Shown: piece after piece, positions 25,772 through 32,707 of the stretch | Numbering within the stretch: position 1 is the first letter of the stretch | Layout: each line of letters opens with the position of its first letter | IMG/VR virus record: IMGVR_UViG_3300023175_002299 | Coordinates: 1 to 64,000 of that record | Source of the DNA: a virus | Reading direction: 5' to 3' (one strand) | DNA: 64,000 bases | Program-made: the position numbers and the translations under genes | Notes under the pieces: model-generated | The model's input: only the letters and a program-made list of their open reading frames with translations | The model's database searches: none | Told to the model about the DNA's origin: nothing

Positions 25772-25857
25772 TTATTTTTAAAAGGTGAACCGGCCTTGAC
25801 CTTGGCCATAGCCAAAACGGCCGACCTTAACTTTAACTTAACGAAAGGAAGTTGATA

Positions 25858-26100
25858 ATGACTAATCGTGAGAAAATCCTAGCCGCATTCCAGAACGGTG
25901 AGCAGTTGACCGCTAAGCAGATTGCCTCTCGCTTCGGTGTCGGTGATGCTGTGCGTGAAGTGAACCGTCTGCGCCATGAGGGCTACGCTATCTATCTGAA
26001 CAGCGTGAAGACCTCTAAGGGCGTCAGCAAGAAGTTTCGCCTCGGCACTCCGAGTCGTGCTGTGGTGGCCGCTGGCTACCGTGCTCTGTCTGCTGCCTAA
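25858..26100 (+). CDS. Small winged-helix-like DNA-binding protein
   Basis: 80 aa. REKILAAFQNGEQLTAKQIASRF followed by VGDAVREVNRLRHEGYAIYL reads as a helix-turn-helix with a wing, and the C-terminus is Ala/Arg-rich. It has its own promoter, a structured leader, and a strong hairpin after the stop. Its codons are much more GC-rich than those of the surrounding genes, suggesting recent acquisition or selection for very high expression. Confidence 0.7.
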   Translation: MTNREKILAAFQNGEQLTAKQIASRFGVGDAVREVNRLRHEGYAIYLNSVKTSKGVSKKFRLGTPSRAVVAAGYRALSAA

Positions 26101-26116
26101 GTAGGCTCTAGGGGGC

Positions 26117-26165
26117 GAGAGCCGGGCCTATGCTTTGGGCCGGGCTCTCTGGCCCTTACTAGGGC
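26117..26165 (+). terminator. Two strong GC-rich hairpins after the HTH gene
   Basis: An 11-bp stem with one mismatch (26117-26128 against 26138-26149) is followed by a second small stem, GCCC TTACTA GGGC, at 26152-26165. No T-run follows directly, so this is a possible terminator or mRNA 3'-end stabiliser rather than a textbook terminator. T-rich sequence starts 30 bp later. Confidence 0.5.
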
Positions 26166-26247
26166 ATCTGGCATCCCCCTATATACATTAGTTAAAAGCG
26201 TTTTTTAAAATTTTTTGCCCAGAATTTTTTTGCCCCACAGGATTTGC

Positions 26248-26631
26248 GTGAAAACCCCAAAGATATTCAAATACAGGCTAAAAAGGCGCAGATTAGATAA
26301 ACTCCGAATCATCTATGAGACGGGGTATATTCATGAGATGTGGGTGTACAATCTGAAAGTATCTAAGGACGGGAGTTATTCTTGGAGACACTATGACGAG
26401 AGTAACAGAATAATTGATCTTCAGCCGGATAAGATTATATCCATATTTGTTATAAAGCAGAAGAAAGCATTTTATTGGTCTCTCAAAAGAACTCCTCCCA
26501 AGAGAAAACCCAAGGTTGTTATAGATAACTTTAAACCACCACCAAAACCCGAGTATGTGCCACAGTTTCAGAGTCCTAGTTTGAAGAAAGTGGTTGAACA
26601 AACAAAGGAACAGAATGATTTTGGATACTGA
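26248..26631 (+). CDS. Conserved-looking hypothetical protein
   Basis: About 127 aa. The central region has alternating strands (LRIIYETGYIHEMWVYNLKV, IISIFVIKQKKAFYW) with a proline/lysine-rich C-terminus. The start is uncertain: a GTG at 26248 with AGGA upstream is chosen, but ATG codons further in are possible. Unrecognised. It directly precedes the tRNA gene. Confidence 0.5.
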   Translation: MKTPKIFKYRLKRRRLDKLRIIYETGYIHEMWVYNLKVSKDGSYSWRHYDESNRIIDLQPDKIISIFVIKQKKAFYWSLKRTPPKRKPKVVIDNFKPPPKPEYVPQFQSPSLKKVVEQTKEQNDFGY

Positions 26632-26634
26632 AAA

Positions 26635-26710
26635 GCCGGTTTAGCTCAGTAGGTAGAGCAACTGATTTGTAATCAGTAGGTCGTGGGTTCGATTCCTACA
26701 ACCGGCACCA
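26635..26710 (+). tRNA. tRNA-Thr (UGU anticodon)
   Basis: All arms are present. The 7-bp acceptor stem is GCCGGTT/AACCGGC, the D-arm is GCTC...GAGC, and the anticodon stem ACTGA/TCAGT has loop TTTGTAA giving anticodon TGT. The T-arm GTGGG TTCGATT CCTAC is normal and CCA is encoded. It reads ACA codons, common in an AT-rich genome. It is the only tRNA in the window. Confidence 0.97.
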
Positions 26711-26720
26711 TTTTGGGGGC

Positions 26721-26786
26721 GAATGTAGAGGTGGGGTTGCAACCCGATTCCCCACGAATAGCAGATAAACGACACCCTCTACATTC
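26721..26786 (+). ncRNA. Structured RNA candidate after tRNA-Thr
   Basis: A perfect 10-bp closing helix, GAATGTAGAG at 26721-26730 against CTCTACATTC at 26777-26786, encloses a second hairpin GTGGGG(13 nt)CCCCAC at 26731-26755 and an unpaired stretch of about 20 nt. It follows the tRNA by 10 nt and precedes the next gene by about 36 nt. It could be a processed co-transcript, a leader element or a terminator variant (CCTTTT follows). No known family recognised. Confidence 0.5.
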
Positions 26787-26822
26787 ACCTTTTGCTTAAA
26801 TATTAATTTTTCGGAAAGTACT

Positions 26823-27053
26823 ATGTCTAAACTTAACCCACCACCCAAGTTACCACCATTAAGTGCAAACTTAAAGTTACTTGTAGAACATTACTTTGCA
26901 TATCGTGATGGTGAGTACATTGTCAAGGCCGAAGAGTTTCCAAGGTTTCTTGCACAACTTGAAGAAAATACTGTGCAGCCATCACAGGTTGAAGGGTACA
27001 ATAAGACGGCAGAAGAACTGCTCAAAATTCTCAACGGGAATCATATCGGATGA
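26823..27053 (+). CDS. Small hypothetical protein
   Basis: 76 aa with a proline-rich N-terminus (NPPPKLPPLS) and helical remainder. TCGGAAAG lies upstream. Start of a short coupled run with the next two genes. Unrecognised. Confidence 0.6.
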   Translation: MSKLNPPPKLPPLSANLKLLVEHYFAYRDGEYIVKAEEFPRFLAQLEENTVQPSQVEGYNKTAEELLKILNGNHIG

Positions 27054-27226
27054 GACCAAGGATCAGAGTAAGATATCATCATTGGACTAAACCTGACAAA
27101 GAGTATACTGTCGAGGGATTGGAAGTGCCAACTAATCCTCAAAGTGATCGTGTGGTTATCGAACGTGATGACGGGACATATGAAGACATTTTGAAATCAA
27201 CCATATTGGAGACAACGAGATTATGA
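27050..27226 (+). CDS. Small hypothetical protein
   Basis: 58 aa from an ATG overlapping the previous stop as ATGA, ending at TGA 27224-27226. Basic N-terminus (MRPRIRVRYHHW), then a small beta-rich domain (YTVEGLEVP, DRVVIERDDGTYEDIL). Both ends are coupled to neighbours, which argues that it is real. Confidence 0.65.
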   Translation: MRPRIRVRYHHWTKPDKEYTVEGLEVPTNPQSDRVVIERDDGTYEDILKSTILETTRL

Positions 27227-27501
27227 CTGAACATCCGCATATGCCAGACGAAAGACCCGATGATAGATGGTATCCTGAGAATCTGGACTGGTACGTTAAG
27301 TGGGCCGCATCCGTTTTAATACTGCTCTCGCTAGCATTTCGTGCTGCGGGGCCAGAATATAGACCCTATGATTTGTTCTTTGGAACTGTCGGTGTGGCAC
27401 TCTGGTTATGGGTGTCTGTGATGTGGAAGGATCGGGCTTTGATTATGTTGAATGCGGTTTCCTTGTTTATGTTGCTAACTGCGATTCTTCGGGAGTGGTA
27501 G
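27223..27501 (+). CDS. Small membrane protein, three helices
   Basis: 92 aa. A polar N-terminus of about 23 residues with DERPDDRWYPE is followed by three hydrophobic segments (about 26-42, 50-66, 72-88). Unrecognised; possibly an inner-membrane protein affecting host physiology. It overlaps the previous gene by 4 nt. Confidence 0.65.
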   Translation: MTEHPHMPDERPDDRWYPENLDWYVKWAASVLILLSLAFRAAGPEYRPYDLFFGTVGVALWLWVSVMWKDRALIMLNAVSLFMLLTAILREW

Positions 27502-27540
27502 GGTGAATTTCGGCGCTGAACCTTCGGAGAGAAATAAACT

Positions 27541-28389
27541 ATGAGAATCTTGGTGACGGGGGATTCCGTTTCGGCAGGTGAATGGGATGTAGTGGGAGAC
27601 CGATCAAACATAATCGGGATTAACACAATAAACTCTCACAGGGGTGTTGCCGAGTTTCTTTCCAATGCCGGTCATGAGGTTTTCAGGCAATCTTTCCCAG
27701 GCGGTTCCAACGCCCTTGCAATTGATATGTTGTGCCGTGACAAACCAGCATATCTTCAACCAGAGTACGATTCATCGACATGGGGGCCAAGACTTTGCCC
27801 ATACATTATTGCCGATGAATTTGATTATGACACGGAACCCTATAGGAATTCATTGGATGTAATTGTTTTCTTTTGGACGGGCCCTTTGAGGTCGATAGTC
27901 GATTCCACGCAATTTGATTTATTTTTGGAGTCTTATCAGAGTCAAGGAGCAATAACATGGCAAATGATGCAGGCCTGGAATCAATTGTGTATTCACCAAG
28001 ACTTGTTTAAACTGATCGGTTTGCACAATAACATAATACTGCTTGGCGGACAAGAGGATTTACCAGAGATTGATTTCAACCAGTTTGCTGACAGTGGTCT
28101 AAGGACAATACCGAGTCTTATAGAATTATGCTACCCAGAACTAGATAGGCCAGAATGGATGGATACCGTCTATTTTGGATGGGGAAACAATAATTTGCGT
28201 CTGAATAAAGGATTGGACATAAAGATAAAGTACACGGGATCACGTTATGACGAGAAGACATTGGACGTTCTAATAAAGTCGGTAAATTTTTGGAAACAGG
28301 TTAAAAATAAAAATACCGTTGCAAAAGATGCTCACCCCGACAGAAAATGTCATGAAATTTTAGCAAATAAAATTTTGGAGATGTTGTAG
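27541..28389 (+). CDS. SGNH-hydrolase-like protein (copy 4)
   Basis: 282 aa. Block I is ILVTGDSVSAGEWDVVG, a true GDS core. Block II is FPGGSNALAIDML, and block V is KDAHPDRKCHEILANKIL with the D-x-H-P catalytic pair. These support a functional GDSL/SGNH acyl-hydrolase fold. It is a close tandem paralogue of the next gene. Likely substrates are O-acyl groups on glycans; unproven. GGAG lies upstream of the ATG. Confidence 0.7.
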   Translation: MRILVTGDSVSAGEWDVVGDRSNIIGINTINSHRGVAEFLSNAGHEVFRQSFPGGSNALAIDMLCRDKPAYLQPEYDSSTWGPRLCPYIIADEFDYDTEPYRNSLDVIVFFWTGPLRSIVDSTQFDLFLESYQSQGAITWQMMQAWNQLCIHQDLFKLIGLHNNIILLGGQEDLPEIDFNQFADSGLRTIPSLIELCYPELDRPEWMDTVYFGWGNNNLRLNKGLDIKIKYTGSRYDEKTLDVLIKSVNFWKQVKNKNTVAKDAHPDRKCHEILANKILEML

Positions 28390-29249
28390 TGGCTAAGTTT
28401 TTTATCACGGGTGACAGTAATGCTTGTGGAGAGTGGGGGCATGAAGACTCTCCACAATATGGCCACAAAGTCTCAACTAGAGGATATGTGGTTACTCACA
28501 CTGGTACACAACACTGGTTGACAGAGGCAGGGCATTTTGCAATAAGGCAGGGATTCCCAGGCGGATCAAATCACACCGCAATGAATCATTTAGAAAACGG
28601 AATGTTTTATGCTACTCAACATCATGGCATCAAACTTGAAGATGACAGGGCAAAGATGTCTTGTGATGTACATGGTTTTGGTGATTCTTGGAAAACAATT
28701 GAAGACTTTGATGCAATCATCTTTTTTTGGAGTGGGCCTTGTAGAGATATTCCATCTATGATAACAGACCCCAGTATATTTTTGTTAGAACAAAGTAAAA
28801 CTGGCGGCATCACCATTGATAAATGGGGACATTGGAATGAACTTCTAAGTTTTATGATGGTGTCTAGGATGATATTATTCTCATCAAAAAAACGAATCCC
28901 ACTGTACTTGATTGGTGCTCAACAAAAACTACCACCTTGGGTATATGATTTCAAAAATGAATATTTTATTCCATTGATTAGGAGCGTAGTAGAACTATGC
29001 CATCCAGATATAAGCATTCCAAGATACACCGATTTTCAAGTTGGTGCTAGGTGGAAAACAGATGGCGTAGATTCTTTTAAGAAGGACGGCCGAAATCACT
29101 TTTCCGAGGAAATGATGGATTTGATTTTAGATGTTACCAACAATTATTGGCCCAAATTGGCGTCTAGTCATGTCTCAAATGACGCTCACCCAGACCGATG
29201 GGCCCACAAAAAAGTGACAGATTTGATATTAGAATCAATTAATTTCTAA
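28389..29249 (+). CDS. SGNH-hydrolase-like protein (copy 5)
   Basis: 286 aa from a GTG overlapping the previous stop. It has the same blocks as copy 4: FFITGDSNACGEWGHEDSP, GFPGGSNHTAMN, and NDAHPDRWAHKKVTDLIL. The adjacent pair is a tandem duplication that has diverged. The gene ends directly before promoter module B. Confidence 0.7.
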   Translation: MAKFFITGDSNACGEWGHEDSPQYGHKVSTRGYVVTHTGTQHWLTEAGHFAIRQGFPGGSNHTAMNHLENGMFYATQHHGIKLEDDRAKMSCDVHGFGDSWKTIEDFDAIIFFWSGPCRDIPSMITDPSIFLLEQSKTGGITIDKWGHWNELLSFMMVSRMILFSSKKRIPLYLIGAQQKLPPWVYDFKNEYFIPLIRSVVELCHPDISIPRYTDFQVGARWKTDGVDSFKKDGRNHFSEEMMDLILDVTNNYWPKLASSHVSNDAHPDRWAHKKVTDLILESINF

Positions 29250-29250
29250 G

Positions 29251-29388
29251 TCCTTGATTTTATTGAAGAAAAAAATCGTTATGAATCAACAACTTACAAT
29301 TTTTTTGAACTTTTTTCGCTTTTCCTTATTTTTCAATGGCTTACGGAGGCAGCTTTTTCTTGACATCTGCCCCGAGGGCTGTCATAAT
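29251..29388 (+). promoter_or_regulatory. Promoter module, copy B (repeat of 16055-16164)
   Basis: TTGACA at 29360-29365 and CATAAT at 29383-29388 with a 17-bp spacer. The upstream 21-bp segment (29252-29272) is identical to copy A, and the 29-bp segment from 29336 differs at one position. GGCAG...CTGCC flank the -35. As in copy A, an in-frame MAYGGSFFLTSA reading starts at 29336; here it runs into the following gene without a stop. Confidence 0.75.
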
Positions 29389-29422
29389 ATGTACTGTAAC
29401 GTTGATTGAGAGAGAGAAAATT

Positions 29423-29794
29423 ATGGCTTACATGAATCAAGAACGCAAAAAGCAGCTCGCCCCAGGCATCAAGTCTGTTCTTAACAAGTACGGTGTCAAG
29501 GGTTCGATTGCTGTCCGTGACCATATGGTATTGGTCGTGAATCTCAAGTCTGGTGCTGTTGACTTCCAGAAAGATTACACTGGCGAAGGCGCCCATCATT
29601 ACCAGATCAATCCTTACTGGTTCGAAAAGCATTACACAGGTAAGGCAAAGAAGTTTCTACAGGAACTTTTGGCTGCCATGCGTGGTAATCTCTGGTATGA
29701 CAATTCCGATGCCATGGTTGACTACTTTGACACTGCCTATTATATGGATGTCAATGTCGGTCAGTGGAATAAAGAATATGAGGTGACTGCCTAA
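29423..29794 (+). CDS. Hypothetical early protein
   Basis: 123 aa. N-terminal NQERKKQLAPGIKSVLNKYG is helical and basic, followed by a beta sheet (GSIAVRDHMVLVVNLKSGAV) and an aromatic C-terminal region. The ATG at 29423 follows GAGAGAGA; the same frame is open back to 29336, so an extended product is possible from a read-through transcript. Unrecognised. Confidence 0.7.
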   Translation: MAYMNQERKKQLAPGIKSVLNKYGVKGSIAVRDHMVLVVNLKSGAVDFQKDYTGEGAHHYQINPYWFEKHYTGKAKKFLQELLAAMRGNLWYDNSDAMVDYFDTAYYMDVNVGQWNKEYEVTA

Positions 29795-29958
29795 TGATTC
29801 GTTTTATTTTTGGTTTGCTTCTTCTTTTGGGTGCTGTTGGTACGTTGGATACCGATCCAACGGCCTCCCTACTTAATTATACTTTCCTAAGCATTATCGG
29901 TTTGTTTATAATGTCTTGGCCAGTGCTGGACGGAACTTTTGATTTGGGGGATAAATAA
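29794..29958 (+). CDS. Small membrane protein, two helices
   Basis: 54 aa from an ATG overlapping the previous stop as TAATG. Two hydrophobic segments (FIFGLLLLLGAVGTL and YTFLSIIGLFIMSW) are linked by a short polar loop. Small two-helix proteins like this are common in marine T4-like phages, with unknown role. Confidence 0.65.
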   Translation: MIRFIFGLLLLLGAVGTLDTDPTASLLNYTFLSIIGLFIMSWPVLDGTFDLGDK

Positions 29959-29960
29959 TT

Positions 29961-30218
29961 ATGCGTGATACGATTTGGTGGGACTCTGAGTCTTATAACG
30001 GCAGAGGTTGGAAATCTGAGTGGGGCAGCGATCAGTGCGATCAAGGCACACAACTTTATTATGGCCCAACCAGTAAAAGATCGGAGCCGTGTGATGGGTG
30101 TTCCAACTACAAAAATTGTATGGATGCCGCTGTCCAATGTCAAGCTTTTCGTAATTGGATTAATGCCGGCAATTACAAAGACAAGGATGTTCTGAGAAAT
30201 TTAAAACAGATATCATAG
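29961..30218 (+). CDS. Small cysteine-rich hypothetical protein
   Basis: 85 aa. Five cysteines, most in CDGCSNYKNCMDAAVQC, plus one in SDQCDQG, could bind zinc or an iron-sulfur cluster, resembling a ferredoxin-like or Wbl-like arrangement. No family recognised. It sits between a membrane microprotein and an exported protein. Confidence 0.6.
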   Translation: MRDTIWWDSESYNGRGWKSEWGSDQCDQGTQLYYGPTSKRSEPCDGCSNYKNCMDAAVQCQAFRNWINAGNYKDKDVLRNLKQIS

Positions 30219-30227
30219 GAGTCTATT

Positions 30228-30566
30228 ATGAAATTTCTTATTTCAGCTGTTGTTGCGATGTCCCTGCTTTCTGCGAACTCTGCTTTCGCTTTGGGAAAAC
30301 GTGAAGAAGGTGTACTGATTGGTTTGGGTTCTGCCATTCTGGTTGGTTCGGTTCTAAAAGATCGCCGTTCTGGCGGTTCTTATGGTGAGTACGGTGATTA
30401 TCGATATAATGATCGTGCAGAATTCCCGCCCTTCCGATGTAATGCTAACTCTGTGCAGTGTGCATACGAACGAGGTGTTTGGGAACGTGAGTACGAAATC
30501 TGGAAACGTGAAAAAGATCGTGCTTATCGATGTGGACGATATGGTGAATGTGGAGAGGTGCAGTAA
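30228..30566 (+). CDS. Exported protein with glycine-zipper-like segment
   Basis: 112 aa. Residues 1-21 form a Sec signal peptide ending NSAFA. The next segment, VLIGLGSAILVGSVL, is a small hydrophobic glycine-spaced stretch like outer-membrane glycine zippers. Then follow a Gly/Tyr-rich region and four cysteines in the C-terminal third (RCNANSVQC, RCGRYGEC), which could form disulphides in the periplasm. GGAG lies upstream. Unknown function. Confidence 0.7.
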   Translation: MKFLISAVVAMSLLSANSAFALGKREEGVLIGLGSAILVGSVLKDRRSGGSYGEYGDYRYNDRAEFPPFRCNANSVQCAYERGVWEREYEIWKREKDRAYRCGRYGECGEVQ

Positions 30567-30742
30567 TGAGTAAGATGGGTCAATTCGTTTTGGAATGTCA
30601 AACCGCAGCCGAAGAGGCTTACGCCACTGGTGCTGATGTTGAGGTTGTTATTGAAGATCAGTTTTCGGATAGACCCTATCTTGTCTCCTACGCCAAGGAA
30701 GTGGCTAAAGATTACTTGTGGGAGGAAATTCCTTTTGAGTAA
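30566..30742 (+). CDS. Small hypothetical protein
   Basis: 58 aa, acidic and helical, ATG overlapping the previous stop as TAATG. No cysteines except one in VLECQTAAEE. Its end overlaps the TTG start of the metallopeptidase-like gene. Unrecognised. Confidence 0.6.
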   Translation: MSKMGQFVLECQTAAEEAYATGADVEVVIEDQFSDRPYLVSYAKEVAKDYLWEEIPFE

Positions 30743-31217
30743 AATTTCGGTATTGGTTCGTGGTGGAAACAGTTTCCAAAAACATGTCGTCAATCAGTGT
30801 GTCGATTGGTGTACTCGCAATCTCATGCCAGATGTCAGACGCATTTATATTGATGTTCATCTGAAGAACATTCCTGATGCAGATGGATACTGCGAGAATA
30901 TCGCCCTTGAGAAAGAAGATTTTGTTGGTTCTTCGCCACGCACATTCAAACTTCAGATTAATAAAACCCTACATTTTATGGAGATGGTTTCTACCATCAT
31001 TCATGAGATGGTTCACGTTAAACAATACGTTAATCGTGAACTAAATGACAACCATTCAGCAATTAAGTGGAAGTCACGACACTGCTCATATAATATGAGC
31101 TACGAAGATCAGCCTTGGGAGAAAGAGGCATTTCGATTGCAGGATAGACTGTTGTCGCCACTTTTGACCGAGGTTGAGTTTTCAACCAACGTGGATCGGA
31201 ATGGATTCAAAAAATGA
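30735..31217 (+). CDS. Putative zinc metallopeptidase (SprT-like)
   Basis: 160 aa from a TTG start supported by GGGAGG about 10 nt upstream. The HExxH motif is clear in STIIHEMVHVKQYV, and a third ligand could be in the following HSAIKWKSRH segment. Small stand-alone HExxH proteins of this type resemble SprT/WLM-like peptidases. It might process a host or phage protein. Confident about the motif, not about the family. Confidence 0.6.
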   Translation: MSKISVLVRGGNSFQKHVVNQCVDWCTRNLMPDVRRIYIDVHLKNIPDADGYCENIALEKEDFVGSSPRTFKLQINKTLHFMEMVSTIIHEMVHVKQYVNRELNDNHSAIKWKSRHCSYNMSYEDQPWEKEAFRLQDRLLSPLLTEVEFSTNVDRNGFKK

Positions 31218-32458
31218 GATACGAAGCATATCTTTATCAATACACTCACATTCCAACCGGCCGAATTTATATTGGAATTCATAAGGGAATGATCTCTGAT
31301 GAATACAATCACTCTTCTACGGATGAAGAGTTTGCTTCCTTACTACGAAATAGTCGTGAGGATTTTTGTTATGAAATACTACTGACAGGTAGTTACAACA
31401 CAATGCGAAACGAGGAGCATAAAATGTTGAAAGCAGTGAACGCAAAGTCTAACCCCATGTACTTTAACAAGTCGAATGGGTCACCCGCTAGTAAAGGGAT
31501 CAACCGAGAAGCAGTAAAAGAACTCGCTGATGATATCATGAGTCGTGAAGGTGTTCTTACTGATGCAAAAGAAATTCTGAAATCTGCGAAATTACAGGTT
31601 CGTGCAGCTGATGATCGTAACCATAAACTAGCTATTCAGAATGCCATTGATGATGCACATGGTGATACAGTGGGACTTGGATTGCGTGCCGTTTTGCTTG
31701 ACGAGTATTACGATGAATCTGACCCAGAGTACGGTGTTGATGGTTCTCTTATGGTCGGCGGAAACCATTCTACAGAAGGCACCGCTGATTCAAAACATGG
31801 TAAGGATATTCCTACTGTCCGTGTTCCTCGTGAAGAGTGGGAACATCTAAATGATACTGAAATTGATTATTTGGGTATGCATCTAAACAAACCCGAAAGT
31901 GTCATTGATCCAAAACGCAATCAACCAGATGATCTTAACAAGATGATTGAAACGATGTACTTCAACGAACATGTCGATCCTCTCAGTGATGAAATGCTAG
32001 AGATTCTTGTTGACCTTAACATTCCCCGCCGCAATGCAAAGAACATCGCTAAGAAGGCAAAGAAATTGATTGAGGTGCAAGAAATGAATATGGTTGGACA
32101 GAAAATGATTGACTATAACGTTGAACCGCACAAATCAAAACTTGCCGAAAAGATTAGTCAGTTGCGTGCTGATGGATCAACTCTCGCCTACACAATTACT
32201 TCTGGTTCTGGTGGCAGTTTGCAAACTCTGTTGCGAAACGTCAAAGATGATTTGATTGAGGGACAACACAACACGGTCAAAGTATTGGTTCGCCATGCTC
32301 TTCCTAGTTTTTATGAAGAATGGAACAATGGTCAAAAGGGAATTGAAAACCAAGAGATGTTTACTTGGGCTCTTGAACCCCGTGGATTAAGTGTTGAGTT
32401 TTTCAATCTTCCTCACATCCAAAAAGATGTCCAGTTTGCAACAATGGATTTGGACTAA
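31214..32458 (+). CDS. GIY-YIG domain protein with large C-terminal region
   Basis: 414 aa. The first 95 residues are a GIY-YIG-like nuclease domain: YLYQYTHIPTGRIYIGIHKG, an R-containing helix, and an acidic residue in NTMRNEEHKML. The rest is unrelated: a helical linker, an acidic region around GGNHSTEGTADSKHGKD, and a helical C-terminal domain. It may be a homing or modification-dependent nuclease, or a scaffold protein that has captured the domain. Start overlaps the previous stop as ATGA. Confidence 0.6.
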   Translation: MRYEAYLYQYTHIPTGRIYIGIHKGMISDEYNHSSTDEEFASLLRNSREDFCYEILLTGSYNTMRNEEHKMLKAVNAKSNPMYFNKSNGSPASKGINREAVKELADDIMSREGVLTDAKEILKSAKLQVRAADDRNHKLAIQNAIDDAHGDTVGLGLRAVLLDEYYDESDPEYGVDGSLMVGGNHSTEGTADSKHGKDIPTVRVPREEWEHLNDTEIDYLGMHLNKPESVIDPKRNQPDDLNKMIETMYFNEHVDPLSDEMLEILVDLNIPRRNAKNIAKKAKKLIEVQEMNMVGQKMIDYNVEPHKSKLAEKISQLRADGSTLAYTITSGSGGSLQTLLRNVKDDLIEGQHNTVKVLVRHALPSFYEEWNNGQKGIENQEMFTWALEPRGLSVEFFNLPHIQKDVQFATMDLD

Positions 32459-32490
32459 AAAAAGGGGCGAAAGCCCCTTGACTTAAACTC
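32457..32490 (-). terminator. Terminator for the minus-strand operon
   Basis: GGGGC GAAA GCCCC (32464-32477) is flanked by an A-run on its left. Read on the minus strand this is a stem followed by TTTTTTT, a good rho-independent terminator for leftward transcripts. On the plus strand the T-run is weak, so it may act only partly in that direction. Confidence 0.75.
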
Positions 32491-32508
32491 ATTTTTTTGT
32501 TAAACTTG

Positions 32509-32516
32509 TATAAATA
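32509..32516 (+). promoter_or_regulatory. T4-type late promoter
   Basis: An exact TATAAATA box, in non-coding sequence. The predicted start at about 32522 leads straight into three tandem pseudoknot-like elements with no open reading frame on the plus strand, so it probably drives a non-coding RNA that would run antisense into the minus-strand operon if not terminated. Confidence 0.65.
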
Positions 32517-32521
32517 ATCGG

Positions 32522-32707
32522 ACATACGGTTGCGGTTCCTGAGCATGACCCCACCCAGACCTACCTTAAACTGCTCCGTCAGATAGACGTTAAACGTTGG
32601 GCGCCCTGAGCAACGGCGGTAGAACAGACCAAGGAAAAACTGCTCCCTCCCAGCTATCGGGAGCGTAACAGGAACCTGAGCATGTTCCGATAAACTGCTC
32701 ATTTTCT
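32522..32707 (+). ncRNA. Triple tandem pseudoknot RNA candidate
   Basis: Three units, about 67-70 bp apart, share CTGAGCA in a hairpin loop and AAACTGCTC downstream. Loop GAGCA (32541, 32608, 32678) is complementary to TGCTC (32572, 32641, 32696). The hairpin stems differ but stay paired: GGTT/GACC, CGCC/GGCG, GGAAC/GTTCC. Covarying stems around an invariant loop with a complementary tail fit H-type pseudoknots. ATTTTCTTT follows the last unit. Function unknown; tandem pseudoknot arrays are known as type III toxin-antitoxin RNA antitoxins, and tandem riboswitches also exist. Confidence 0.6.

Noticed and set aside
26117-26165. Second tRNA or riboswitch in the GC-rich hairpins
   Set aside because: No cloverleaf and no recognised riboswitch core; simple nested hairpins explain it.
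32522-32707. CRISPR array reading of the three-unit repeat
   Set aside because: Only short segments are conserved, and the variable parts are base-paired stems rather than spacers. A structured RNA explains it better.
32522-32707. Type III toxin-antitoxin locus
   Set aside because: Tandem pseudoknots are present, but no toxin-like gene follows on the plus strand, and the unit length is about twice that of the best-known antitoxin. Kept only as an analogy.
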